The position numbers were made by a program, and so were the translations under genes. 64,000 bases of DNA from Anseranas semipalmata. Its lineage: Eukaryota > Chordata > Aves > Anseriformes > Anseranatidae. The stretch covers positions 357,690-421,689 of the forward strand of contig VXAA01006072.1 in the NCBI GenBank assembly GCA_013399115.1, in the 5' to 3' direction. This document shows positions 23,286 to 35,200 of the stretch, in pieces. Each line of letters opens with the position of its first letter. The stretch's first letter is position 1. Below the pieces are notes generated by a model, which worked only from the letters and a program-made list of their open reading frames with translations, was not told the DNA's origin and ran no database searches.

Positions 23286-26200
23286 TCCTTTCCTTGTAAA
23301 ACCTAATTCCTACAACAGTCTATTAAAGAGGTTCAGCTCTTAACCTCTTCACAAATTAGAAGGGATCACTAAATGCAGTAGGAACGATGTGGCCCAGGCT
23401 CATCAGGCTTCCAAGTCTCTCCCCGATCACCTCTGGGTGACAGAAACCTGCCCATGATGTCAGGAGGGCCAGACTAAGGCTGAGCGTGGATTCCGGGCTT
23501 AAAGCAATTCCCAGCAAAATGTTTATCTAGATGTTTTCTAGGGTTTTCCTTAAGCGAAGGGTCTCAGTCTTGGACTGCATGCTTTAGCAAGCAGACAGTC
23601 CACATATAGTCTTGGTCCCTCACACTTGCACGTCACCGCCATTTGAAAATACTTTTTGTGCTATTTCCCAAACATCTGAGTTAAAGCTGATAAACATCTT
23701 CTTGCAGACTTTCCTCCTCCATCATTACGTGCAAGCTGTTTAACTACACGATGCCTTTAAACCTTGAACAATACTTGGGTCATTCATAGCATCCTGGCCT
23801 CAGCGTTGATATCAGCGCGAACTTCCCTTCACTACAGGACTGGGCAACTACAGCCTTTTGCACTCTGAATGTTGCATAGTCCAAAGTCAATTTATGTAAA
23901 CCAAAGGCTTTATTTTCTGCCACTTACATCATCTTCTGGTTCTAATACTTAAAACGAACAAAGGTATGCTCAGGTAGAGCTTTGTCACTTTGTTAAGTAA
24001 ATACATTGACAATGAATGTAGGTCAAAAACTAATAAACTAACAAGCTCCCAAGAAGCATCTTTAGTGTAACAATATACTTAGTTGACAAAGAAACGTAAC
24101 TAAGGGGGTAATTGTTTAAGCAGGAAAATCAACAAGCGGAACTGGCAACTGGGAAAAAGCAACTGGCTCAAAGACACACAAAGGCAATAAACAGAACAGG
24201 AGTGTTTCCGCGGGCTGCCAGCATGAAGAAGGGGAACTCCAGCAGCCAGCGTTCAGACAGCTAACTGCCACCCACCGAGGCCACAGAGATCAAGGAGCAC
24301 GGGGCAGCCGTGGCAGCGCAGCTCCTCGCCGCTGTGCCGACCGCTTGGTTCTGGATCCCAACACACTTCAGCTGCCTCTCCTGTAACGCATCTTTCCTGG
24401 CTGTTGGGATTCGCTATTATAAATGACAAGTCAAGCTTAAATAACTTACCCAAAACTTACATTGTCGGTGTCATCGTGGTGTTACTCAGAGTAGAGTAAA
24501 ATCATTTTCCTTTCTAGTTTATGGACATTGCTGTTGAGTGCCCAACATTTCTTTACAGGTTAGCTGATTTTGTTACCCTCTTTTATTCAAAGGAGGATTG
24601 ATTTTGCGAACTATTCCCCAAGATGTCTGTCTCACCTCACTTAACAGCCTTTGCTTGTGATTAGGAAATTTAAACATTCAAACTATTCCTACAGAGAAGA
24701 TACTCAAACAGGAAAAGTTGAAATAAATAAATTCAGACTGAAAGTTAAAAGCCTAAAGCAAATATCTGTGCAGACTTATTTATTCAAAATATATTGGTTG
24801 CTGTTGCACAAGCAAGATTAAATACTCTATTAGTAGAAAACAAACAAAAGGAATGAACCCCAGCAATACAGACACACACAGTGAAAACAGCAACAGCAAC
24901 CCTGGGAAATTCCTATCAGCCCCAGCGCCACCATCTCCTACAGAGGATGCTTTATCCTTTAATATCATCAGTACAGAAAAGAAAGCTGAACATGCATTAA
25001 AAAAAAGCAGAGCTGAGATGCAGTCTGCCAGCACGGGCAATGAATATCGTTCTCCTGCATGCAGCAGGTTTCCTCAGCACACAGAGCATATGCGCACGCA
25101 CGTACGCCAGTGGGCTGGAGATGTCATGCTGCTGCACACAATGAGCCAGGGAGGATCGGGGGCTCTGAGCTTTGTCAGGACATGAAATGTGCAGCAACAG
25201 ACACTGACCAACAGCTTTTGGAAGGCTGTAGTGACCCAGGTAGCCTCCAAATCCTCATTATCTGGATGCTGAAAAGCCAATTCCAGGTTTTCCAAATGTT
25301 TGCATGACACATTATAACAACTGTGATTTGTTGGGTTATGCAGAACGAGCTTCTAAGCACAGCTCCCTCTCCAACCCCAGTCCCTCAAGTAGCAGTTGAT
25401 GGCAGTCATCTGACTCACCTCAGCATCCAAAGGTTGGATGTGTGCTGAAACTAGTTGCCTCGTTACAAAAAGAACAAAAAGTAGCCCCACAAAAATTAAA
25501 GTGCTTCTATAACTCTACACCAAGAGAGTCACTTATACCCTGTGTCTTTACAAGTAAGCAATTAATTACAGAGCAGTTGTAATAAACTTTGCAAATGAAA
25601 ATTCTATAAAAAAGTAATTATTAATTCTATTGCTACCACCGCCAAGTGCATAAATCCAGTTTCATATATAAAACTCTCCTCAGATAACTTAAAGACAATA
25701 AATGGTGCAAGGTCACAAAGCACTGTTGCAGTATCATCAGACTACCATCATTTTCAAAGCACAACGCAAATAGCACAGATAGGGGTGTGCGCTGACAGAA
25801 GGCCTGGCAGGTGAGATGCCTCCCACCAGTCTCTCCCTTTAAAATATGCACTAACAATACCTTTTAGCTGGATCTTCCCACAGAATAGAAAGCAACCAAG
25901 TTCTGCATGTTCTTCTGGAGCCAGACAGCACTGAATGCCGTGCCTTTACCAGTGACCACACTTACTGTATTCACAAATGCACAGGTATCTTTATCAAAAT
26001 AATTTTTCTGCAGGTAGTGTGTTGATCTGTTTTGTTGTGATCATTCTCTTCACAATATTTCTTCTCTTTTCTCGCAACACATGTATAGAAAGAGCCTTTC
26101 TATAGAAAGAAGGTGCTGACTCAGCAAGATTGTATTTGCTAGCTGTGTGCATCATATCCACCCGTTCGTACAACTAAACAATATTTATTTAAACCAAAGA

Positions 26201-26785
26201 ACAAAACTCAACAGTTAGAATGAGCAAATAAAAACACCCAGCTACACAGCTTAGCGATTTGTACCTATGAGCAGAATTGCTCTTAATATATACACAGATT
26301 CTGGGAGGCTTCGTGAAGTCAGGCCTTAAATTTAGAAGTCATCATCTCCAAGTTGTAAATGAAATGATTCATCAGGATGGTAACAGCAGCATGTGAAATG
26401 GAGTCATTTGGAGAAGAATAATGTAGACGAGTATTTGTAAAGTACAGGGCTAATTGCAGCTTTTGCAGCCTTCTAAATATTGATTATGCTATCCCATAAA
26501 GGTGTAACTTTTCCAGTATTTTATGATGAATCTGCCACTGTGCATAATTAACCAGCAAATGTTTCAGCACATCCTAACACACAACAAAAATCTAACTATA
26601 TTCTGGAGGGGAAGGGGAAGAGGGAGAAGAAAAAGACTTCTGTCCAAAACAGGCAATTTTGTAGCTTTCACCAGCATTGCTAATTTCTTAGCAAGAACAC
26701 CAAATTTTAGCTCAATCTGCCCATTTCTATAGAACCTACACCTCCTTGTTTTCATCTTGACTTGCGGACAGTAACATGGGGCATA

Positions 26786-27358
26786 AAAGTAAAAGGGTCT
26801 TTCCAAGGCCATCTAGTCCAGCCTTCTCGCATGCAAATGCCTCAAGCAAACCCATTCCTCAGCTCACCCCTGGCTCCATTCTAATACGAGCTCTATTGCT
26901 TGCACCCCCTACTTCTGCAAGAAGGTTTGTACAAAACCTTAAAGCTTTAATAAATAGGAATCTTTTAGTCTTCAATTTGTGTTTACTTGCAGCCATTCTT
27001 GCTCCAGGTGATTCCTGTGCCAACACTGTCCTTCAGTTTACACAGCTTTTCACCTCCCCACTTTATTCCTTTGACATTTGTAGATGGAACAACCATATCA
27101 CCTCTCAGTCTTCGTTTTGCCAGATTAAACAAGCTCAACAAGTTTTTTTTATTTCCTCTCATAAAACAACCCATTTTCCTGATCAGTTTGAGTTGTCCTT
27201 TTCTGTTCTGCTTTCTACTGATGTTATCCTTAGCTGTATATGGTATGTACATAACGTAGTATCAGCGGCCTCCGTAGTGCCCTATGGCTATCGATTATCC
27301 CTTCTTTCAAGAATCCCAGGATTGCATGTGCCTTTCTCACACCAGCAAATAGTATGTA
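26786..27358 (-). mobile_element. Decayed CR1-type LINE fragment, about 570 bp
   Basis: On the plus strand the left end reads GGTCTTTCCAAGGCCATCTAGTCCAGCC, the reverse-complement CR1/L3-type 3' region. The middle reads CACCTCTCAGTCTTCGTTTTGCCAGATTAAAC, matching the block 'cccctcagtcttcttttctccagactaaac' familiar from minus-strand CR1. The right part includes 'AATCCCAGGATTGCATGTGCCTTTCTCACACCAGCA', matching the 'caggattgcattagccttcttggcaac' block. The three blocks are in the correct order and spacing for one old minus-strand copy. Divergence is high, so it belongs to an older subfamily than the 15.1-kb copy. Plus-strand frames of 196 and 90 codons here are antisense readings of the element and not genes. 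Confidence 0.8.
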
Positions 27359-27589
27359 GCTTTTAATCACTAAAATATCATTGTCTGTTAAAACTCTCAA
27401 AAAGGAGTTCTTTTTCTTGTTTGCTTAATAAAAACGCACTTTACTCTTTCCATTATCACAGTGTGTTTAAGTTACTAAATAAAACAGACAGCCTCTTACA
27501 AATCAAGGCTGCACTGTTGCTATAAGAAAGCTGGTATAATAGCAATTAGCACACACTGTATGATGCTAAGAAATTCTATACTCTGAATA

Positions 27590-27605
27590 ACACACAATTG
27601 TGTGT
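27590..27605. repeat. Perfect 16-bp palindrome
   Basis: ACACACAATTGTGTGT equals its own reverse complement. It is a CA/TG alternation around AATT and could be chance. Confidence 0.6.
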
Positions 27606-28081
27606 GAAACGTACCCTATATGCTGCACAAGGCTGTGAAGCAGTGGTGCAAGTCTCCTTGGAAAGAAGGTGCAAGAGAGGAAGGTACTGTGTGGAAATGG
27701 AGTAAAACCATCAGTTTGAACTGCAAAGATATTCCAGTGTGTGAATTATTGCTAAATACGTGTAATTTAACAAAGTACGTTTTTACACAGCATGAAAGCA
27801 GAACATATGTGGGGCAGAGGGAAGTGAGAACACATCTCAGAGAATAAAACTCATAAAAGCTAATCTCCCCCTTTCTTGTAAACACAAGATATGGGTTGAT
27901 TATCTTCCATTAGCATATTGTGTCCTCTTCCTTAAATTTCTAGTAAAATATTTATCTCCAAGGAAGTTCTGCAGAAAAGACTGAATTTGCATACAAATAA
28001 TAGACATGTCAAAACACTAGATTCTAGCATTTGGCATTCTTACTAAGAGTGTTATACATAATTTGTATTAATTTCCTTAAA

Positions 28082-28140
28082 TTCCAGTGTAGCTCCACAG
28101 AATTCCATCACTATCAGTGGCATTGTACAATTAACTGCAT
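28082..28140. repeat. Possible second copy of the hairpin repeat seen at 32.1 kb
   Basis: The string CCAGTGTAGCTCCA, then GAATTCC, then CAGTGGCATTGTACA resembles the 'gtgtaactccattgaattcaatggagttacac' style of an old amniote dispersed repeat with palindromic structure. Similarity is partial and the family name is not known to me, so the call is weak. Confidence 0.25.
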
Positions 28141-30728
28141 TACCATTATACTTACTGAACTCATGACTGCTAATTAGGAATTGCCCTTTTCAGCTATGCA
28201 TACTTTCGGGCAATCCATTTCATAATCTAAACACAGCTTCTTAATTCTGCACTTCATGGAGGGAAAATAGGACTATAACAAGGCTTTCGGGATAAAATTT
28301 GAAAAATCAATAGAACAGAAACTATTTTTTCCAGAGGAGAAAGAGGGAAGCTTTCAATGCAGGAGCACCAAATTCACTGGACCACCGAGGGAGCCAGCTG
28401 TTCAACACCAGGCCTCTAACGATACCACCTATATGGGCCAGACGCGAGCCCGCAGTACTGGGCATTAAACACTCACGTGAGCTCGTAATCACAGCAAAGC
28501 AAGAGAGGTGCACAGTTATTTGTAGGCGATCAAAAACACAGCTTCCAGACGCAGTGCTGTCAGAACATCTGCTGCCAGCAGCCAGGATATGGGGCAAGTG
28601 GGTGCTCTTCTGGCTCGGCGCGGTTAAGTTCCAGAGGAAAGCTAATCTCTGCAGATAATGACCCACTGCAATGGGCTTCCAACTGGAGTAAAAAGAATCC
28701 TGAATGTTAGAGGTGAACTTCAATTAAAGATCTGTTGCACATTTTGCTCTAGTCCATGATAAAAACAAAAACTTCTTCCCCTGCCAACAGCAAAGTCTCC
28801 TGTGAATTCCTACTTTTTTTTTTTTTTTCTTTTTCGGTAAACTGGCTATTTTTGAAAACCAACTTAGAAAACACGTGTGCTCTAAGGTACAAAGAAGGCA
28901 GCATTGTGTGTAAAATGTAATACTAAGAGGTAGAGCTTAGTATATTGACATTATAAAAACTGGGTAGCAATAGGAAATAATATTTTTACAAAGGTTACAA
29001 ACACGAATGTGAGACCTAAGGGCAATTTTACAGATGTTGCTATATAACATGGTATTGTGTGTTCCCCCTTCCACTAGAGAGCTAAAAGAGCTGAGCAATA
29101 AAAGCAGGAGCGTAGGAGCTGCGATGCTCACCAGACTAATGGGCTGTGCAGGCCGCCATCCTGCCACCCAGAGCAGGCACACGTTCAGCAGAGAAGCAAG
29201 CAGCCTCCAAGCCGGCAATTCCCAGCACGAAAACCACCCTCCCAGCTCCGGCACCTGAAGTACGTCCCAGTACGCTCACGCCCCCGAACCGCCTGCTCCC
29301 GCAGTTCATTTGTTGTCGCTTCTGCATCCGTAACTCAGCTTTATATAAAGTAATGTAACAATCTGGGAACTGTGCAATAAAACACACCCTTATTATTGTG
29401 ATGTGAGTGTTCCCTGTTTGCAAAGAAACTTGGTTATTCTATTAGCTCCCTAACCAGCTTCCCCAGTTCTGCATACCTTTGCAAATAACAGTGCTGTATG
29501 GTACAAAGAGATTGCTTTTGTCCTCACACAGCAAACTCTTCTAAAACCCAGCCACCACCGCCCAGTGGCAAGTGCTGAAATGCTGAGGAAGGCAAAATAC
29601 GCACCACCCGTGGTGAAGTCCCTATTTTAGGAAGTATTTCAAGTAGTTGGGCAAGCATCACCCAGCTGGCAAGTTTGTTGCATCCTTGCTGAAAAATACT
29701 GTGCAGCCAACATACCCATATGGCTGAGCAGAGAAGCCACATAAAGATAATGATATGCCTGTACAAGCAAAACGTTAATGAATTAGGCCCAAAGTAGATA
29801 ATCTGCTACCTAGTACCTTAAACCTGTTGAAGAAATCAATGTTTATATTTGCTTTAATATCTAGCAATTCATACACAAGGACAGGCAGGCAGACATGGTA
29901 AATTAGATGCTTGCAGCAGGCCACCTGTGTAGCCCATTCTGCTCTCCCCATCCCAACATTTGCCTCATCTGGAAATTGGGTCTAACAGCATTTAGATTTC
30001 CCTGAATGGAAAAGGGATGAGAAATACAAGCAGATGGTTAATAAATAAGATTCTGGAAAATCTCTCACTGCCTGTGAATTTATCTTTTTTAACAAAGTCC
30101 ACACAACTTACTAGAGGATTATTATACTCACTTCTGTGTACCTGGAGGCAGTAAAAGAAATGTAAGACAAGGCTGCATCATTTGAACCACCGACTAAAAT
30201 TGATGCCAAGTACTGATGCTTTCAGAGCCATGCATAACATGAATAAATACAGCTAGCAAATACTATCTAGAAAAAATGGAAAGGCTTAGCATAGGAAGTC
30301 TTCTTACAAGCATTTATATAACCCAACGATTTTAAGGGAAGACCTTTGTTTTTATAATGTTAAGAAAACACTGATGTAACTGAGGAATAAACAGAGTCAA
30401 GAAATACAAGCATTTCTTTCTTTTCCGGCTGCTTCTTCCAACAGACAAATTCTGACAGAAGCTGCTCGATGCATCTAGATGCAGGAGGCAGAGGCTCACA
30501 AGGCTCTTGGGTATCACCCTGCTAGCGATATCATTGCTTCAAACATTTTTATAGCCCTTGTAGACACAGAAAACCAGCTGATACCTACTGCAACATCCCA
30601 AGAGAAAACCATTCGGGAGGCCAACATACACCCCAGAATTTACAGGGAAGGGTTCACGATCAGTGTGTCTGGATAAAACTCACAGCCATGAAGACCTCTA
30701 TCAACAGTTTTAGACAAAAAAAAAAAAA

Positions 30729-30741
30729 NNNNNNNNNNNNN
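30729..30741. other. Assembly gap, 13 N
   Basis: Thirteen undetermined bases directly follow a run of 13 A (30,716-30,728). The gap probably masks a longer homopolymer or poor-quality extension of the A run. Its true length is unknown. Confidence 0.98.
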
Positions 30742-32098
30742 GAGAACCTGTACTGAAAGAAGAGATACATGGTGGAAAGTGCAGTTCACCAACTGCAGCT
30801 TGGTGTCTTTTCTGGTTTTCATCATACGACAACTCGCCTGTGCAGTCAGCTGGCAGAATAACCTAAGTGGCGTGAGACATAGCTGGCTCTAACCAACAAC
30901 GGAAGAGCATTTCACACTCAGGTAAGGTGACTCACACAGAGCTGCTGCAGAAGCACCAGGGCTGCATCAATTATGCAGGCACTGAACATTACGCTCATCA
31001 AGACTGAGTCAGAACCGTGGGCCCAAAGAGCGGGGTTTTCCCACACGGATGTAACATTTCAGATGGCAAAGGGACAGACCGAGAAAACCCTCCCAGTCTG
31101 AAGTCATCCCAGCCTAACCTTAACACGATTTGTCGAAGTTGTTTGTTATCCGTTCTGGCTGAACAGATCAGCCAGAAAGCTTCGGTGAGTCCCACCTGCT
31201 GCTTGCGCCCCGTATTTTGCACAAGTTCTCAGTTCGCTCATCTGTGAACCTGAGGCATTCAGCTCCTTGACGCTTACATCACACTCCGGATCAATCGTTC
31301 CGAACCTCCGTGCCCCCTTCAAAGCCTCCCGTGCCTGGGTCTGCCACCCGCCATTGCCTTCGCCGTGGCCGTAAGCTCGTCAGTTTGAGCCATTTTGGTT
31401 TGCCCCCAAGATGACACTGAACTAGGAAAGCCGTGGAGGGAGCTGGCAACACGAATCTTTTATATTTGGATTAATCAATTAAAAGGTCATTCCAACAGGA
31501 AATGCCAGGACGTTAGGTGGCCAAACAAGTCTGTATTTATGCCCTTCTGCCTGGAATTCCCCCTTACTATTTACCACCACACTGAGCCACCTTTCACCGA
31601 GACTGCTCTCAGAAGCAAGGTTCAGCTGTTGGTGACATCTCAGGGCACCTGGGGAGGAAGGGTGCTCCTGCTGCCTCCCAGCCGTCCAGCGACATTTAGC
31701 GGGCCTGGCCAGCCGCATGGTCGTGTCAAAAGATGCAATAAAAGGCACAAGCCGTTAACACTTCCAACTTCACAGCGGCTTCTGAAGGCTGGCTGTGGCG
31801 TTAGCTGCTCTGCGCCGAATTACTGCGAGGTTCCTCCCCCCCCGGCTCGCAGAGCGCAACGTTCAGCAGCAGCTGCAGTTTCCACTCGGGAGCGGGACCC
31901 CTTCTCCTCAGCTGGGCCGGCTCAAGCGCCCATCGCTGCGGTGCACTGAACAGCAAGCGCGAACGCTCACAAATCAAGGAGACGCACAGGACTTTAAGCC
32001 CTGAAAAATGTTTGCTTTTTTCTGTATTCCCATGAGTCTGAGGCTCCCCAGCCAAGTTAGAGTGAAGGGATTTTCAAATTTGGCAGGAATCTAGGTGA
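30742..32098. other. Unique DNA with a GC-richer part, no gene recognised
   Basis: A plus-strand frame of 184 codons (31,395-31,946) crosses sequence that becomes CpG-rich at 31,780-31,960. The product lacks any domain I know. Its last third is Ala/Arg/Pro-rich, as expected from translated GC-rich DNA. It has no splice, promoter or poly-A context that would make it a gene. Confidence 0.45.
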
Positions 32099-32178
32099 CA
32101 GATCCTCATGAAGTGCAAATTGCCACAGTTCCACTGAAGTCAGCAGAGATATGACAATTTACACCCACTTAGGTTCTG
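32099..32178. repeat. 80-bp near-gapless imperfect palindrome (ancient dispersed repeat)
   Basis: The two 40-base halves pair about the centre at 32,138.5 with no gaps. By hand, 26 of 40 positions are Watson-Crick pairs and one is G-T, including the runs AAATTG/CAATTT and CTGA/TCAG. The right half, with 'CACTGAAGTCAGCAGAGATATGACAATTTACACC' as its key run (two pieces of a longer string), resembles an old hairpin-type repeat in amniotes of the form '...ccattgaagtcaatggag...gatttacacc...'. I cannot name the family. Function unknown; it may be a fossil of a palindromic non-autonomous DNA element. Confidence 0.6.
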
Positions 32179-32889
32179 CCACTGGGTAATTAGCACATTG
32201 CAAATAACTGGAAACATACTCCCAAATAAGAACACTCTTAAGCTTGGAGCAAGAATGTTTAAATATAAAATTACACGTTTTTTCTAGGATTAAGCAAATT
32301 TACAGGCTTCTCTGCTGGCTTGTTCTAATGTATTATCTGAGGAAGCCAAAAATTTAATCTAGTTCCTGGTCTTTTTGTCTCCCTAATGAAACCAGGATGA
32401 AACCATAATAGCGTTATCTGCATTGATGTACCTGATGTACTTCATTCGACACATCTCCCACTACATACAACCCAAATGCTCGTTCACTGCTAAGCTGTTT
32501 AATTCCCCCTGTGTCATCCAAGGATCCAGCACCTCTAAATGCTGGCCCGAGCCATGTCCCGTCTTGCTGCCTACCCCGTTTTACAGTCTTCTTTCTCAGA
32601 CAGAGGTAACAATGTGCCTCATTTTCATGTTGAACATTTGCAGGATTGTTAAGAGATTTTGCTATTTTTCACATCATGGCTCTTTGCTTTTTAATAAGGT
32701 ACCCAGAAACACTATTTTTAGCTACCATAAACTCACTCTATTGAGTATCTGTATGTAGTATATAGCATTATATAATAATATGAAAAAAACAGATGGTCGT
32801 GTTTGCCCCTTGTAACATGGGAACTAACTTTTAGTTACACATAATATCTGTGTTCTGCATAATTTCTCTGTTAACCAATATCCAAAAAG
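32179..32889. other. Unique DNA, no gene recognised
   Basis: AT-rich. A plus-strand frame of 111 codons (32,423-32,755) has no recognised domain. No repeat was identified between the palindromic repeat and the CR1 remnant. Confidence 0.5.
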
Positions 32890-33106
32890 GTCAAGCAGAA
32901 TGAACTTCTCATTCATTTACACTGGGCTGATTGGTCTAACATCAGTCCCAGGCAAAGTAGTGGAAATGGAAAAATTGATATGGGATTCCATTGATAAGGA
33001 ATTAAAGGACGTGAACATAACTAATGCCTACCAACCTGGTTTTGTGGGCAATAGCTCGTGTCAAGCAAAACTGACTTCATTCTTTGAGGATATTCAGTCA
33101 GGTTAA
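32890..33106 (+). pseudogene. CR1 LINE reverse-transcriptase remnant (ORF2 fragment)
   Basis: The plus-strand frame 32,900-33,103 encodes 68 residues containing LTSVPGKVVE from about residue 13, then a SI-x-K-x-LKD segment, then GF-x-x-x-SC followed by KLTSFFEDI. This order matches the fingers region of CR1 ORF2 (PVSLTSVPGKVME...SI..HL.D....QHGF..GKSCLTNL..FYD). CR1 ORF2 copies its own RNA during target-primed retrotransposition. Here the conserved arginine/proline motif before LTSVPG is replaced by TGLIG, the His before GF is a Pro, and the frame stops just before the SKAFD block would be expected. It is an isolated fragment, clearly dead. Confidence 0.85.
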
Positions 33107-33842
33107 CAAAGGTAATATATTTGTAAGACACTTAGAATTTTGTACAGCATTTTGCTTAGTAGCAAACAGCATTCTAATATAAAAAGAATAGTGCTATCCA
33201 TTATCTGTAACACACACATTTAATGGACTAAAAGCTGGCTAGCTGACATTTCAAACATAGTAGTCAACTGGGAATTATAACTGAATAGTGAGTTTTGGAA
33301 AAGAAGGCTGTACCCTGAAAAGCAATGACTCTGGAATAATTAAGGCTTTAAAGTGGACAAGTGACTAAGCCCACATGTGCACACAACCATGAAACAGAAT
33401 TGCTGTCATGATTGGCACTAACAATGGAGAGAAGTGGCTGATGAAGGCATCTGCATGACAGCCAGCCAGAGATACCAAAGTAATAATTGCACATCTCTGT
33501 CATACATTATGGACAATCAGAACAGTTTTAAAGAGGGACATTTTCTGAAGCTGCACAGCAAAGATGCCCTTCCTTGTTCTTTTTCCAGGATGAAGATGCT
33601 CTTTGCGCATATCCAGCATGCATGAACTGTTCAACTGCAGCAGAACCTACAGGCCAGTCATGCAAGACTCAAGGCACCTTCTGCATTTACCCACAAAAGT
33701 AATTGATCATCCCACATGCACAATCGCTGTTGGAAGGTCAGAAAGGTAGAACCACCAGGGATTCAGAAGTCCCCAGTATTTGATTCTTTCTGTCATCAAC
33801 ACTGCATGCCCAGAGATTCTTGAGAGCAGGGAGAGATGCTTG
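33107..33842. other. Unique DNA, no gene recognised
   Basis: The rest of the CR1 ORF2 would be expected here if the 32.9-kb copy were longer, but I find no SKAFD or F/YADD block in any frame. The sequence is otherwise anonymous. Confidence 0.45.
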
Positions 33843-34015
33843 CAGTCCAACCCCAGCACTGAGCTGCACCCTGTCCTACCTTAAGCTCATGCTGAGGAGT
33901 TCATCTAGCCGCCTGTTAATGCCCTGATGGTAGCAGCTTGCAGTTTTTCTCTGTCAGTTTATTCCAAAGGCCCATAGTGCGGTCTTAGAAATTCAACATG
34001 AATTCAAAACCTTTC
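33843..34015 (-). mobile_element. Probable decayed CR1 fragment
   Basis: Plus-strand reading gives AGTCCAACCCC at the left, then 'TGTTAATGCCCTGATGG' and 'GTCAGTTTATTCCAAAGGCC'. These match in order the minus-strand CR1 blocks 'agtccaacccc', 'gttcttaaaaacctccagtgatgg' and 'gggcaatttattccagtgc'. The matches are diverged and no octamer tail is visible, so confidence is moderate. Confidence 0.5.
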
Positions 34016-35120
34016 CCTTAAAAACAAACAAACATTAAAATGTCCCTAGTTTCACCTGCTAGCAACATATAAACGTGGATTATAGGTTGTGTGCTAAGAA
34101 TCTGTACTGCAAGAGGCCCCTTCTGTATTGTGGGATAAAGTGGGCTGAAAAAGCAGGCAGGGAGCAAGCACAAGCAGGGCAAGGTATTCACGAAAAGGAG
34201 CTAGTGGTTTGCAGCGAGACTTTCTGTACACACTCAAGCCCTAACATAGGTAGAAAGAGACAGCCATAGAGATATGAGGACATGGATGCATGGCCCTGAA
34301 CTGTCCAGTATTAAGACAGCATCTTCCACCTGCAGCCCTGCACAGGGTGCCAAACTACTTAGAATTAAAGCCTACTTTAGTGATGTTTACACCATCCGAT
34401 AGCTTCAGCTTTAAGCAACATTTATAAGTGCATATGCACACACATGCACGTATATTTTAATGCCATTCCACAGGGATTAGAAGCTTTTCTAATATGTTTT
34501 TTATTCTGCTCTCAATGCTTGGTTCTGCTCCTTTTCTGCCTTTGAGAAACGTAGAGCCATTCTTCCCCATTCACTCCCGCAGAGCAAGTGTTCTTTATTA
34601 GCTAGGGAAACAGAGGATGTCCAATAGCAAGGGGGGAATAAATCATTGTTCTCAGCTAAATGGAGTAGCGCAGATCTGCTAGAAATGCTGCCTTTTATCA
34701 ACAGTGCAAATAATGAAGATTCCATGCACTGAGGACAATGCAATGAGCCGCTGCACTATTGATGGGGTATTTGTACAACTCCATGAGTTATGTTTCAAAA
34801 GCAAGCTCTATTAAAGACAGAATCTTTGTTCAGAAGCTAAGGATTAATACTGCTCCTCAATTTATAGGTTTCCCCAGCTAGACCTAAAAGAAGTCTAAGA
34901 GAAAGAAAAGCTTTCTTGCATGTCGCTTTTCAGTCGTTGCTGTACTTTTGACAGTAACCCCTGACATGTGACTGCATTTCAATCATCATGCGCATCTGCG
35001 TGCAAGTATAAGGGAGCATCGTTAAGAGTATGTCTGTAAACTAATCTGCATGGAAACATGCTTAAAATTTAATCTAGGGGAGATTATCCATTGGCATATA
35101 TGAAACAGAAATGATCACAC
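34016..35120. other. Unique DNA, no gene recognised
   Basis: AT-rich sequence with short anonymous open frames of at most 80 codons. There is a short CA/CG-rich stretch near 34,430-34,450. No repeat family was recognised. Confidence 0.5.
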
Positions 35121-35200
35121 TAGATCCATGGCCATTTAGTCTAGCTAGTCTCCCATTTCTGACAATGGCCAGCATGAGGTGCACTGGAAGATCAATGGCT
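35121..35200 (+). repeat. Ancient interspersed repeat fragment
   Basis: The sequence GATCCATGGCCATTTAGTCTAG, then CCATTTCTGACAATGGCCAGCA, then GGTGCACTGGAAG follows the order of a common reptile/bird interspersed repeat of the form 'ggatcagaccaatggtccatctagtccagtatcctgtttctgacaatggccagcaccagatgcttcagaggaag'. I recall the pattern but not its family name. The CTGACAATGGCCAGCA block is nearly exact. Confidence 0.5.

Larger units (their letters stand above)
20961..26785. other. Unique DNA, no gene recognised
   Basis: Mixed composition. GC-richer short patches occur near 22,030-22,100 and 24,240-24,370. There is a 21-base poly-A run (21,316-21,336), an 8-bp-stem hairpin near 23,262 and one weak exon-like segment on the minus strand (21,977-22,025). 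No LINE, LTR or RNA gene was recognised, and the open frames are short and anonymous. Confidence 0.5.
27359..30728. other. Unique DNA, no gene recognised
   Basis: AT-rich, with a 16-bp palindrome at 27,590-27,605, a possible ancient repeat at 28,082-28,140, a poly-T tract near 28,814 and a GC-richer patch at 29,110-29,320. A minus-strand frame of 133 codons (28,322-28,720) has no recognised domain. The segment ends in a 13-base A run that abuts the sequence gap. Confidence 0.5.

Noticed and set aside
31395..31946. 184-codon plus-strand open frame
   Set aside because: Its last third is translated CpG-rich DNA and its first part has no recognisable motif. No gene structure around it.
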